The notes: a model not told the origin generated them from the letters alone. Positions 21,058 to 32,923 are shown, counted from the stretch's first letter. The stretch: 64,000 nt of DNA from Pyrus communis (GCF_963583255.1 NC_084815.1:5317724-5381723), one strand, 5' to 3'. Numbers and translations are program-made.

Positions 21058-21264
21058 ATGGCGCAAGTTAGCATCTTCAGGGCCTTCTTCTTCGTGCAGA
21101 TGCTGGTGTTGGTCGTCTTGGCTGCCACGGTCTTCGCTCAGGAAACTGCGCCAGCACCCGCGCCCATGGATGGAGCGGCTTACTCTTTGCCAGTAAACGG
21201 CGCCGTTGTTGGAGCGTCACTTATGGTCTCATTATTTGCCTTGTTGAAGCACTACGTGAATTAA
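21058..21264 (+). CDS. arabinogalactan peptide 3 (AGP23-like)
   Basis: Third paralogue, 68 residues, intact and single-exon. The signal peptide (1-27) shares the FFFVQMLVLVVLAATVFA core with copy 2. The mature start is QETAPAPAPMDGAAYSLPVNG: one Ser is replaced by Thr and one residue of DAGAA is lost. The hydrophobic tail (VVGASLMVSLFALL) is followed by KHYVN. Expected role as for the other copies: a short, heavily glycosylated, probably GPI-anchored wall or membrane proteoglycan. The 3' UTR block TTGGATCTTTGATTCA is at 21452-21474. Copies 2 and 3 are closer in signal peptide and promoter than either is to copy 1. Confidence 0.85.
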   Translation: MAQVSIFRAFFFVQMLVLVVLAATVFAQETAPAPAPMDGAAYSLPVNGAVVGASLMVSLFALLKHYVN

Positions 21265-21574
21265 TTTCATTGTGACTAATAAGTGAGACGAGACGCCTGA
21301 AGAGTGTAATAACAAATGCAGCATTATATAATGTTCTCTAATTGTTTTGTTTTGTTTTTGTTTTTGTTTTTTTGTTTTCATATTGGAATAATGGATTTCT
21401 ATTGTTTAATCCTTGAAGAAGAATTCATGATTTCTATAGTATAAGAAAATATTGGATCTTTGATTCATTACATTGTAATGAACAAAAAATGTTACTGATT
21501 ACTTATTCCGGAAAAAAACATGTCATACATTTTTGCTCCCATATCTCTTATTAACGCTCGTATGGATTGTACAT
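21265..21574. other. 3' UTR and downstream DNA of AG-peptide gene 3
   Basis: It contains a (TTTTG)n-like stretch near 21340-21375 and the conserved 3' UTR block. No other feature was seen. Confidence 0.5.
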
Positions 21575-21579
21575 GTTAT

Positions 21580-21844
21580 TGTTGGAAAATAAATTAGTTA
21601 GTAATTTGGTTTATTAGTAGGTTTAGGTATATTTTGGTATTTCATATCTTAGGGTTTTCTTATAGCTAGGTAAAGGATTTAGATTTCTTGACTATTAAGA
21701 TTAGGATTAGTTCTCTATAAATATGATTTATTGTAATTCGATTACGAACAATTATGTCAAGATGTAGTACCTTTAATTTGTTGACGTCTTGGCAATATAT
21801 AGCATATATTCATTCGTCTATTTTCCATCCTCTAATTTTCAACA
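21580..21844. mobile_element. solo LTR (copia-like), TSD GTTAT
   Basis: It starts TGTTGGAAAATAAATT, ends ATTTTCAACA, and is flanked by GTTAT at 21575-21579 and 21845-21849. An internal CTCTATAAATATG could be the LTR's own TATA box. It is 265 bp long with no internal domain nearby, so it is a recombined solo LTR. The short size and TGTTGG start fit Ty1/copia. Confidence 0.85.
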
Positions 21845-21849
21845 GTTAT

Positions 21850-22224
21850 CAATGTTTTAGTTTAACTATGGTAAAAAATGAAGTACTTATCGATCTCTGT
21901 TGAAAGATCATCTTGGATATCCAAAAAAAAAAAATATATATCAACTTGGAGATGAAACATACAACTTTCAATGCGAAAGGGCAGTTGCATACACCTTCTA
22001 TGTATACGAGGGGAAAACACAATTAACCATTAAAATTAGTACTGAAATATCAAAATAAAAAGAGGTCCCATTCCCAATTGAAAAACACTAAGACAATTGC
22101 GTCGATAATTTTATCAAATATCTAGTGTTCCAGACTGTCATACGACGCCCTCTAATATCAAATAATTTTATCAAATATCTTAGAGGGAGCATCGAGCAGG
22201 CCCTTAGAGGAAACCAATTATTCA
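21850..22224. other. intergenic, no gene seen
   Basis: AT-rich. It contains two nearby copies of AATTTTATCAAATATCT (about 22108 and 22165), a minor local duplication. Confidence 0.45.
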
Positions 22225-22410
22225 TTTCAAGTTTCAACTGATCGAATTTATCTACACTAAACGGAGGGGAGTAAGTTAAGCCTCATAATGAGTTAGCGAT
22301 AATGTGGTTCAAATTTACATTTGGTAAAAATCGAACTTAAATACCTCTCACTTATAAGTAAAGATAACTACCGATAGACCATAATATTATGTGGCCAACC
22401 AATCGAATTT
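22225..22410 (-). mobile_element. SINE, copy 2
   Basis: Read on the - strand: an A-box-like GGTCTATCGGTAGTTA, then AAGTTCGATTTTTACC (B-box region), AATTTGAACCACATTATCG, CATTATGAGGCTTA and TTTAGTGTAGATAA. This is the same order as the copy at 15960, but without a clean poly(A) tail. Confidence 0.6.
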
Positions 22411-23600
22411 TAATTTGGATGAATAATTCATTATTCAAATCTTGAACATGCCGTTAGAAAGAACGAAATTGATATTATATGGGGCTCCCCAATGTCCAAC
22501 TTAACTAAGAAAGAACCAAATCATGATGACGCTGCCAATAATGTGAGGCAAATAATCAAACCGAATTATTGGCCTCCCACATGAGGTTTGGTAATTGCTA
22601 ATTGGTATGGTCCTCCACAGCTGATTTGAATCTTATCCAGATTCAAATTGTGGAAATTCTGAAGATCTTTACATTCTAGTTATTCTTCGTATATCGATAA
22701 AAATTATTTGAATTTTTTTATTTAAAATTAAACATAAATAATACTAAACAAAAATTAATCGCATAATGTATGATAGATGATTAAGATGTGAGGATTCCTA
22801 GGATCCTCAAGAAGAGAATCCTAAGAAAATCGTCATCCCTCGCAACCAATCGACCCATGAACAGTCCAAACTAATAGTGTGAACCAATCACAAGAAGCAC
22901 CAGCCACAAAGTCTTGAGGTGTTCGAGTAAAAGTGGCTAACGCAACTCCAACCTGTCAAGGTAGCGTCGCCTCACACCTACACTGACACCTCTCATTTTC
23001 TTCTTTTTGGCCAGCTACTGTAGAAATTTGTGTTTAGCACAACTCAATAATTTTATTGATTTGTTAACGATATAGACAAGAGTTTTTCTGGTACAATAAA
23101 GAATCCTCCAATCTGGGAATACAATAGTAACAAAAAACGTCTAGATTCCGTTTGGATGTTAGACGTTAGGCGGCTGATCATCGTCTCGATTAATGCACAT
23201 GCATTTGAAAATTAAGAAATGACGTCTAGACCTACTGATGCACCTGCCTAGACCGCCTAGGCACCCGTCTAGCCTATCCAGACTCGCCTAAGCATCTGCC
23301 AAGGTTGTAACTCACTTAAAAGAAAATAAATAACTTTCATCTGCATTTTATTTTTTCAATAAATTGTAAGAAACTTGTTGAATACTTAAATAAACACACA
23401 TTATATGCTTGTTCCCCATGTTTTCATTATGTTTCAATACTTCATAATATATATGTTATTCTATTTTGTAGTTTTTGATGAAATTACATATATTTTAAGT
23501 ATAAATAGACACTTATTTACATGAAATATAGTATATTTACTTAAATCTGCCCTAGACCCCTAGCCTGCCGTCCGACTAACATCTAGTGTCCTTTAGAACC
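22411..23600. other. intergenic with a GCCTAGGCG-type repeat
   Basis: No gene. The part 23150-23300 is rich in CGCCTAGGC, GTCTAGACC and GTCTAGCC words and resembles 63390-63540. Both may be copies of one dispersed non-coding element. Confidence 0.4.
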
Positions 23601-23619
23601 TTGTACAAAATTAATTACA

Positions 23620-23790
23620 AAAAAACTTCCAAACTAAGAATACACTTTCTAATACTCCCCTTAAGTTGAAGAGTGAATGTCAATAACTCTTAATTTGCAC
23701 GCCTAACATAACCGAGAACTTCTTCTTACCCTAAGGTTTAATTAAAATGTTTGCTAATTGTTGCGAACACATTACCATATCTCACTCACT
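23620..23790 (-). pseudogene. 3' end of a Ty1/copia polyprotein
   Basis: On the - strand one frame reads QQLANILIKP, stop, GKKKFSVMLGVQIKSY, stop, HSLFNLRGVLES. This matches the usual end of copia pol (QLADIxTKPLG..KF..ML ... LRG). It is followed by AAGGGGAG, a good polypurine tract. Two in-frame stops show that it is dead. Confidence 0.6.
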
Positions 23791-24629
23791 TTACCACTTG
23801 TAATATTTTTTTTGTCTGTTTTTACTCCGTTTTGTCAACCAAGTTGAAAGAAACATTAATTTCATTGACAAGGCATGGTCCCTTTAGAATTTTCAACCCG
23901 TTTTCACATTTAGGGTATCTAAAATTGCAAAAATACTCTGGCATGAAAATCAAAAAACAAAAACCCCTGCCTAAATTACTACAAATTTTATTCTTGACAA
24001 CTCTAAATGGCTTAGTTTCTTGATTTCAATTTCTTTAACCTATTCATATTCATTATTGAAATGATCAAAGAGCTCATGCCACTTCAGTAAACTAACGTTT
24101 TTCTCAACTCAATGACAGACTGAGTAAAATGGGACACAAACGAAGAGCGCATGGATTAATGTGATACATAATGAAGTGTTAATTAGGAGTAAGGCAAAAA
24201 TTTGTGTAGAGTACAATTGGCATGTCTAAAAAAAGCTAAAAATAAGTCCTTCACTAGCCACATAGTATTACTGTGAATAGGTATTTCTCTTTACCGTTAA
24301 ATAGATCTTAAATTTAACTTTCATGTATGGTGAGTTTGATATCAATCTAGTGTAGTTGCTCATTACGTAGCTTAACATAAATTCTTTCCCTTTAGTATTA
24401 ATATATCATTGTATCTTAAAAAACATAAAACAAAGAAGGAATTACACACAAATTACGCATCTGAAATTTTGGATCAGTACACTATAACCTATTTAACCTT
24501 GTACTTCTTACTTGCACACGATGTGGAAGGGCAAGTATAAGCAGACCCTGTTCTATTTCATATTCTTTTTCACATCTGTACCTTCAATTCCTATGCTATA
24601 CAAATTTAAATTACTGCATGATCCTGTCT
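23791..24629. other. intergenic, retroelement debris
   Basis: Probably more of the same copia relic up to about 23900, then unremarkable AT-rich DNA and the 3' UTR of the CtpA gene (its stop is at 24630). Confidence 0.4.
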
Positions 24630-27600
24630 TCAAGAAGCAGTGCCTTTGGATTCCTGAATGTCCAATTCATGTTCGGCTACCAAGACACATGAATCTGCTT
24701 CTAAAGATGATGAGACTGAGCTCTTCTCCTTCGACATCGATTCCTTGGGAGAATTGAGCGTTTCAGTTGTGCATTGAACATCAGGAGCAATGCCAACCTG
24801 GTCTATGTCATGAAGTGCCGGCGATAAATATTTAGCCACCGTGACAAATAAAGCTGATCCATCATGTAGCTCTGTGACACTCTGTAGGAAGGAGCATTAG
24901 GGAAACAAGCAACATCATAGCCACTAATTTGAGACTTGATCAAGATGTAGAATAGTAAAACAATGACAGGTTTTTTTACCATGATAAATTTAGAGTAAGT
25001 GCAGCAGTGGTCATTGTAGGTGAGATAACATATTACTGTTAATTCACTGAATTAAAAAACAAGAGCTATGGTGCTTGCAGAGAAGAAAAGCATCGTAGCT
25101 CAGCTACCTAGGAAGTTTGTAACTTGGAAATGGGTAATGTGCACCTTAGCTTGAGTTGTTGATGTAATTAGCTACATTAAATTTTTCGTGCTTCAGAAGA
25201 ACTGGCTACCTGGATTTTTCCTTTTCCGAAGGTTCTGTGCCCCACAAGAGTGGCTCGGCGATTGTCATGTAGTGCCCCTGCCAGAATCTCACTTGCACTC
25301 GCGCTGCCCTCATTAACCTGTTTCGAATAGTAGAAGATTCGGAAGCCATTGTGAATATGAAGATAAAGAAGAAACAACTATTCGTGTGACAAATTTTGAC
25401 ATTTTGCATATATATCAATTTTCAAGAGAGAGAACGTATTATTTGCAATTGTAAACAAAAAACTTTGTATCTAGCAAAATTGAGAAAACAAAGGCTTTGG
25501 CATAATGTTACACAGACTGCAAAGTTTTGAAGAAATAATTTTCTGCATACTTTTCGGATGAAAAGCTCATAAGAACATGTCAACAGGTGTTCATATGGCT
25601 TCCTACTAGAATGAAATTTACATATAAAGTTCAAAACTTACAAGCACAACAAGTGGATCATGTGTTATAGCATGCCCATTGACCATGTTGATGGGTAAAA
25701 GATTGCCTTCCCGATCAATTGTATTCACGAGAGTTTCATCCCCGTCTAGCCAAATTTGTGCAACATCAAGTCCTGCTTTTACCAGTCCCCCCTGAAGAAT
25801 TTAGTTGGAAAAGAGAAACACACTGAGTAACCACCAAAAGGTTCGGAAAATGAGCTAGTAGAAAGCTCTTTTTAGGTAAATGAGGATGAAAAGGTTACCG
25901 GATTGTTCCGTAAATCCAGTATGTATGAGTGTACACCCTGACTCTTCATTTCATTAATAGCATTTTCCATATCAGCTGCAGCAGTCTGTCAAATAGAATG
26001 AAAGGCTGTAAAACCATATAATATGTGATAAAAGCAACAATTGATAACCAATTATATGACCATGATTCCATGCGCGGAACCAATTATTTTACTTCTTTAA
26101 AGGTGGATTGTTATTTTCTGCATTGCTAAGAGAAAAGTGATAGTAAGAATTACCTGAGAGAAGGCTAACAACTTCACATAACCCATTTTTGTTAAACGTC
26201 CATCTGGGGTTTTATGTGGGATAGTAGCAGTTGAAATCGGGGAAAGCTTAATGTACTCACGAGGTAGTTTCACCTTCAATCAGATGGGTCATTTTTCAGA
26301 TGGGTTTACCAAAAACCATTGTTAATCAAGTACATGCGCTTGCTTGACACCGACACAAAAAAACCAAATGTATTACACAATGAAACCCAATACAATAGGT
26401 GGTCTATTACCTCTTTTATACTAGAATCGCCTCCGAAATCATTGCCCTGGGAAACAGAATGTGAAATTAGTTATCTAAAGCAATTTGCAATTGCTGGCCA
26501 TACTCTACAGGATAAGTCAATACATCACAAATACTAATTTCTGCTGCAACTTGAAAACAAAGAGAGTTGATTATTACTCTGTGAACTTTTACTGTAACTG
26601 TTGTTCCAACTTGACCTCTAAGTTTCTGTATGGCTGCTTCAGTGTCAATACCATCCACCTTCTCTCCTGAAGTTATAAGGATCGTATTTGAGATAATGAA
26701 ATGTGAGCTAAAACGTAAACAGAAAAACAGTACAAAGTTGAAATTTTGGAATACATTCTCTTGATTAAGGAACATCCTGCATTGAAAAACTAGTTAAGTA
26801 TTTTTAATTTTATAGTCCAAAGAAGAATTTGGTAAATTTGAAGGAGCAGAACAATTCAGTGGCGAGTTCCATACATCAATTTTACAAATCAAGAACGTGA
26901 TTTCACTTGAGCAGGCTTGCTCCATAAAGAATTTAATATATTTTGATTGTTTGAATCCGCAGATTGTATGCAATGCATGGTACAATTCGACTACCAAATA
27001 CGATGTTTTTATTTCCAGCGTCACAAAATAAATATCAAATGTTTGGAAGTTTGATGTACCATTAATTTCAACCAACTCATCTCCTTGATGTAAACCAGCG
27101 CGAGCAGCTGGGCCACCCTCTACACAAGACAAAACAACCTGCAATGTCCAATAAAAATCATCTACCAGATGAACAGCTTAATAAAGGTATTGTAAAGTCA
27201 ATACTATGAGAATAAACAAATACGCTTCGAAAAATACATGATAAAACTTGAAATAGGTTTTTGTAAATTTTTTTAGAACAATGTATAGTTTGTCGAACTA
27301 TGAGTGAACTCGTAAACATCATTGGTTCGTTTAATCGCTTGAGTATTCCATATATCCCAGGAACTGCATGTATCAGTTTTCCATATGTTTGCTTGCTAAA
27401 AAATTTGAATTGAAAAGCATAATTTGGCCTCTTACTAACCAAATGGCCTGTTCTTGGTTCAGTATTTATGAAAAGGCCAACTCCTTGTAGATTTCCATTG
27501 CTTCCAATACGAAAACTTTGATATTCCTGTGAGTGAAAATCGTAATTAGCTGATAGCTATAACTATTTTTTATGCAAGTTAGACATATACAGTTAAACAT

Positions 27601-29186
27601 AGTCATATTAGCTATATGTGATCATATCACGATTAAACTGAATTGTTCAAAGAATTCTGTACAGCAATTGCCAGCTTAACCAAAGTGAGAGTGAAATAGC
27701 AGAGAGATGGAATGCATCCACGTAAAAAAGCAGACCTTGGGACTGATGATCCTCGTAAAGGGATCGCCAAGAGTAGATAGCATTCCACTGATTTTCATAT
27801 ATGCTGCATCAGCAGACTTAAGGGGAAACATTTCTGTCATCGTTTGCTGAAACTTTTGATCCCAATCTACAGAAAAAGAATTCACATCTTCAAGGCTAGA
27901 AAACCCCAAAATGGGAGGAAAAAACAAGTTGAAGTTCCAAATACTATAGCAGTTTCATTTCTTGAAAATAACCGAAGTGCTAAAAAATTAGAACTTGAAC
28001 ATTCGAATCAGTGGAATATAAATAATCCTTAAGTTCAACCATTGGTGTGCATAGTGCGTTAATCCTGGGTTAGATAAAAGCAGGATAAAAGACAGCAATA
28101 CCTTGATGATTAAATGTCGGGTCTACGAATGTTTCCCTAATCAAACCCCAAGTCTCCACAAGAGTTCTTTGTACTGAATTCACCTGACAAACAAAAACTT
28201 TATCGACTTAGTCGTTGGCATCAAATTTGTGATCCAAGTACAGTCAAATTATGACTTAAGAACAACCGATCAATAACTGTATTATGTTCTGTGGCAAAAA
28301 GTAGTAACACACAGTAACAAATTGATGAGTGAAAGAAATCTAACTAAATTAGGAAAACCTGGTTATCAATCAAATAAATATTAAGTAATGTAAAAAACCA
28401 ATAATCTGATTTAGCATGAAAACCTTGTCAAGATTTTTGAAACACAGGTTAGAAGCCCACCACTAACCACACTGATATCATCCCCCAATTTGAATCTTAC
28501 TACCTGGCAAGTGCGAGGTTTTTATCACAAAAAACATCGGTACTATTAAGAGTGATTCAGTACAAATGGAAATTTAATATGTCAATTCTCAGATGTCAGA
28601 TTCTTGTATTCTTAGAAAAAATATGTTTAACTGGTATTGAATAAAGAAATCATCTTTTTTCTTGTCCATTTTTCTTAATCTGCATACTTAATTATTCATG
28701 AATTTGGTTTTCGGTTTTTTTACTCTTGCCTTTTTAAACATGCATATCATCTAGGTTATCTATACATACATAATTAAACTCACAAGTTGACTAGTACTGG
28801 TGAGTGGTCAGAAATAACAGAACTCATCAAACACTGAATCAAATGGAAACAAAATCTATCACCTCAGTAGTGCGTGACACCGGAAAAGCCAACGTCAGAG
28901 ACTCCGCCATCGCCGGATAATCGCAACAAACAACAGCATAATTTGCAGCAGCGGCAGCGGCAAATGCAAGCAACCCTTTTCTAATTGCCCTCACCAACTC
29001 CTGACTGGAAAACTTAGCTTCCGAGTTTGCATTGCCAACAGACACCCTCCATTTCTTGGTCACCTGGCGATCCGAGCACGAAAACCGATGAGAACGCAGT
29101 GACAGCGAAATGGGTTTTGGGAATCTTGGTGAAATTGGTGGGAAAGTTGCTGGTTTGAGATCCAAGTTTCGGCAGAGAGGCTCCAT
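24630..29186 (-). CDS. CTPA: carboxyl-terminal processing protease (CtpA, peptidase S41), chloroplast thylakoid lumen
   Basis: Twelve exons follow GT-AG rules with frame kept: 28863-29186, 28102-28183, 27736-27866, 27440-27526, 27060-27138, 26578-26666, 26411-26446, 26154-26273, 25899-25985, 25642-25791, 25210-25317, 24630-24881. They give 514 residues. CtpA enzymes remove the C-terminal extension of the photosystem II D1 protein in the lumen. Residues 1 to about 60 are Ser/Arg-rich and acid-poor (stroma transit). Residues 71-88 are a hydrophobic lumen signal ending AMA before Glu-95. A PDZ domain follows (about 195-275; [20 protein letters not shown]), then the catalytic domain with LDLRNNPGG (339-347). 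The Ser/Lys dyad is Ser-402 in [10 protein letters not shown] and Lys-427 in TFGKGK, 25 residues apart as in bacterial Prc. The last 40 residues are an acidic Ser-rich tail. Plants have about three paralogues; which one this is I cannot say. The other paralogues may cleave other lumenal substrates. Confidence 0.93.
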
Positions 29187-29874
29187 TTTTTTTTCTATTT
29201 TTTTGTTTTAGTTTTTTGAGGGACATATACAGAGGAAGAGGGCTGAATACTGTTGACCGTTATATTTTGTTGGGATTCTGATGGGGTCCATATGAATCTT
29301 TATTTTGTGTGGCTTGAGATATATACAGCAGGGTTCGCTACACGTGTAAATGGTAGGAGGACAAGGAGTTACGTCAAGTTTTTTCCTTTCTTTCCGGTGA
29401 AAATGGAGTTCCTGGAATTTTCTCTTTGGCGGTGGTAAGGGTATGTGGTAACGATGGTGACCACTTATGGTTGAGTTTTTTTTTATTTTATATAATTTTG
29501 TTTTTAAATTCTCACTCATATAAATTTTGAAAACTATTTACATAAAATTAAACTTGGGAAATTGAAGTCCCAAAAAGTTTTTTTTCTTAAACAGAAAGTC
29601 TAAATTTCTATGTTCATGAATCCAAACAAAAAAAATTGATGCATGTCAATTTACGAATTCTGACTTTTGTCTAAATTCTAAATTTATTCCCTTCATTCAA
29701 AGCATATGCCTTTATAATTTGGTGAATTGCATGTAGCATTTACGAACCAATGACAATCATGTAGAAAGACACTTGTACATAAAATCATATAATTTGCACA
29801 ACGTTGCACTCATGTAAACTGTTCTCTTGTTTTTTAATAATTGTTAAAGAGCAATGTTATTCTTACCATAATTT
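29187..29874. other. 5' flank of CTPA
   Basis: It holds the 5' UTR and promoter of the CtpA gene. A TATA element was not obvious; plant photosynthesis genes often lack one. The rest is AT-rich up to the solo LTR. Confidence 0.45.
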
Positions 29875-29879
29875 TATAC

Positions 29880-31245
29880 TGTAACGCCCTGCCCCTAAAA
29901 TTTACTTTTTCGGGAAATAATTTCGGTGATAGGCCAAATTAAACTCTTATTGATTTAATTACCATTAATCACAATTCTTTATCTAATTTCCTTAATTCCT
30001 CACAAAACTATAACCATCTTTTAAAACCTCTAAAACATAGTATTAAATTATCAATTTTATCCTCAATTTCTTCTATTAAAACCATTCTCAACAAAAGATT
30101 AATTTTCAATTATTTAAGGTTGCATCTAACTCTATTAGACTGCCTACATACCCTTGAGCGGGATCAAGCCTTTCGTAGTTCACAATTCAATTTCAAACCA
30201 ATTCCGAAAATATTCAATTTATCCAAAATATCCAACCATTCGTGTTAATACTCGAAACACGTCAATTCGATACCAAAAAGCATAGTTGTAATAATGAAAT
30301 TTGCATAAAACGCAATGTCGACTCACCGCCTCAACTAGCCAAAAAATTTCACTATTTCTAAAAAATCTCAAATTTTATAGAAATGTAGAACAAGTTAAGG
30401 GGAATAACTTTTATACCTGGGCTGAAGTCCAATTTGGCCGGAAAACACCTGAAATTAGCCACGAACCGTCGGAACCCTAGAATTTGGGTGGCCTTGATCC
30501 GCCACCTCCGGCGCTCCGCCGCCCCAAACAATGCTTGGGCTTTGTTTTTGGGCTCAAGGAGAGTCCAATGGTGGTAATTGAATAAAATCGTTTCAGATTT
30601 GGTGGATCTCGACCAAGGGTTTTCGCGGCACCCACGATTGTCGTCGGGGTATTTTAGGTGGAAAGGGAAGAGGGAGGGGCTAGATGATGATTGAGAGTGG
30701 TGGATTGGTCCAAATTGTCGGAAAAAATGGCGGAAAGCGACGGGAAATCGCCGAAATAACGGGTCGGGTCGCAGGATTTGGGTAAGGGATCCATGATCCC
30801 ATGTCTCTCCCTTCCCCTCCTTTCCTCCCTTTCCCATTGGTCCACCCCTCCCTCCTTTTCTCTCCCGCAACGTTCTCTTCCTCACAGCCACACATGTGGC
30901 ATCATCCCATTGCTCCAGATTTTTTGTTGCCTTCCAAATTAATGGTAAAATGTCTATTTTGCCCTCCACTTCGATCGTTAATAACTTCTTCGTGATAATT
31001 CCGTTTCACGAACGATTTTCGCCCACACGCTCGTGAGATCGAACTCTATCCAAATATATCAAGAAAAACTATAAAATATGTGAGGATAAAATACGTCATT
31101 GTAAATTATAAAAATTCCTAGAAATAAAACTTTAAAATTTCTCAATTCAATTTTCATAACTATAAATCGATTTATTTTCGATTTTCTCTACATATTCATA
31201 ATTATGAATATCTAATTCATATATTTAAATTTTCAGGGTATTACA
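29880..31245. mobile_element. solo LTR, 1,366 bp, TSD TATAC
   Basis: It starts TGTAACGCCCTG and ends CAGGGTATTACA, so its ends are nearly inverted copies. It is flanked by TATAC at 29875-29879 and 31246-31250. The interior is AT-rich outside and GC-rich in the middle (30420-30900), with open frames that are not proteins. The length and TGTAAC...TTACA ends are common among Ty3/gypsy LTRs. No internal region adjoins it, so it is solo. Confidence 0.85.
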
Positions 31246-31250
31246 TATAC

Positions 31251-32303
31251 CGCATTTCTTTACCATCTTAGGTGGCACATGAGTTGGACAAGCCATGTCA
31301 TTTAATTTTGATTTCAATTTTTCTTGTTAATTAAAACACTTAAATAAGAAAAATTGCAGACTTCAAGTTTCTTTCTTGGGTTAATAACTTAATGGGGGTA
31401 TGAACCCTAATCCGATAGACATTTGAGTTTAACTCCTAATTCTCATGAAAGCTAATAGACATTATTTAATGAAATAATCATATGAAATCCTTCTTTTAAA
31501 CCACACAAAAAAAAAATTTTAAAAAAAAAGGAAAAAAATCACGAGATGAAAAGCCATGGAGTTGGAGTACCAATGAAGATTGGAGACGGAAATACTTGAA
31601 GTGGAAAGAGGATTGGGGCTACGAGGCATGAGCCTGGAGATAGAAATCAATGGTGGTTGCGGTGTACAAGTAAATTCTATAAAGCTTGATCATAATCATG
31701 GAAATAAACAAAAATCAATAAAAAAAACTAACGTGAAAGAGAAATGGAAAGGAAGAAGGAGACTGCTCTATACTACAATCATCATTTAATTAACCATCTT
31801 TTTTTATTAATTATTGATTTATTGAATAGTTTTTAATTGAAATTAAATGTTAATTAATTTAAATGATGTGGTTGTCCACATCAAATACCATCTAATGTGG
31901 TATACGATTATGGTACAAAAACATAGTAAGAATAACATTATTGATAGTGAGCTAAAGCATATAGAATTGTCAACAAGTTTGTAGCTCAATTTCCCACCAC
32001 ACGAGGTCATGCATTCTTTTTGCCTTTTCTAGTATTACTTGTATTAAATAAAACAAACATTAAATGTGTCGTGTTGGAAATAGGTAAATTAACAGAGAGA
32101 ACAAGAGAAAAATTTGACAACTCTATACAAAATCATAACAAAAAAAAAAAAAAAAAAAAAAAAAAGAAGAGAAATTTGACAATTTCGAGCGTGTGCATGC
32201 ATTTTCATTGAATTTCGACTAGCAATTTCTTTGGGCTACTAGTGAGTACATTTTGAAGGTGTCGATTTAGTGAAACAAAGTGCAAAATAAGTTTCCTGAT
32301 ACT
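31251..32303. other. intergenic, no gene seen
   Basis: AT-rich with A-runs near 31505 and a 26-bp A tract near 32140-32165 that might mark a retroposon tail. No structure was confirmed. Confidence 0.45.
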
Positions 32304-32498
32304 TCTGGGATTGGCATGGTGATTTAAGATGCAGTGGTTTTGTTGGAAGAATTACATATTTCAACTTTTACCTATGTAAGCTGTTAAGTGAACGAGTGTG
32401 CTCATCAGTTGGCTAGATATGGTTTGTTTCATGGTGCCAAGCAATTTTGGTTTGAAAAACCACCTGATATATTACTTGATGTATTGTATAGATTGTAA
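32304..32498 (+). pseudogene. fragment of an RNase H-like (RVT_3) domain
   Basis: One + frame reads SGIGMVI, stop, DAVVLLEELHIS ... NECAHQLARYGLFHGAKQFW and then FEKPPDILLDVL before TAA at 32496-32498. The DA...N.cAHqLARyg pattern and the FWFE.PPD..DVL end are those of the RNase H-like domain left behind by plant non-LTR retroelements. Two in-frame stops and the missing N-terminus make it a relic. Confidence 0.6.
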
Positions 32499-32923
32499 TC
32501 AATAATTCCATCTAGTTGGGGATAAAGGGATCGGGCGAGGCGTTCTAGGGGGAGTTTAGCTCTTTCTAATCGCTTCGACTAAGAAGGAAGTAGGCTATGC
32601 GAGTTAGGGGTTTTGATTCTTTCTACCTCTTTGTAGGAAGAGTAACTATAAAACTAGTTTTTGATGATCAAGCCTGATGTGTATTTTGACTCGCCTAATC
32701 CATCATCTCTCATCCAATTTGGCTTCCATGATGTTTATTGTGGTTTTCTTTTCTTGGTTGTATGGTTCGTTGAATCAACAAAAGATTGTTTCATTTAAAA
32801 GAAAATATGGTAGGTTACTTAAGGGTCACACCCAAATTTTCCTATTTTATATTATTGCGAAACTACACTAATAAGATAATACAAAAGGACCATTTTCGGA
32901 TCATAAATAAAAATTAGGCCTGC
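32499..32923. other. intergenic, nothing recognised
   Basis: Short frames only. A few GC-richer words around 32520-32640 give no recognisable product. Confidence 0.45.

Noticed and set aside
30358..30969. 203-codon frame on the - strand
   Set aside because: It lies wholly inside a delimited solo LTR and has no recognisable domain.
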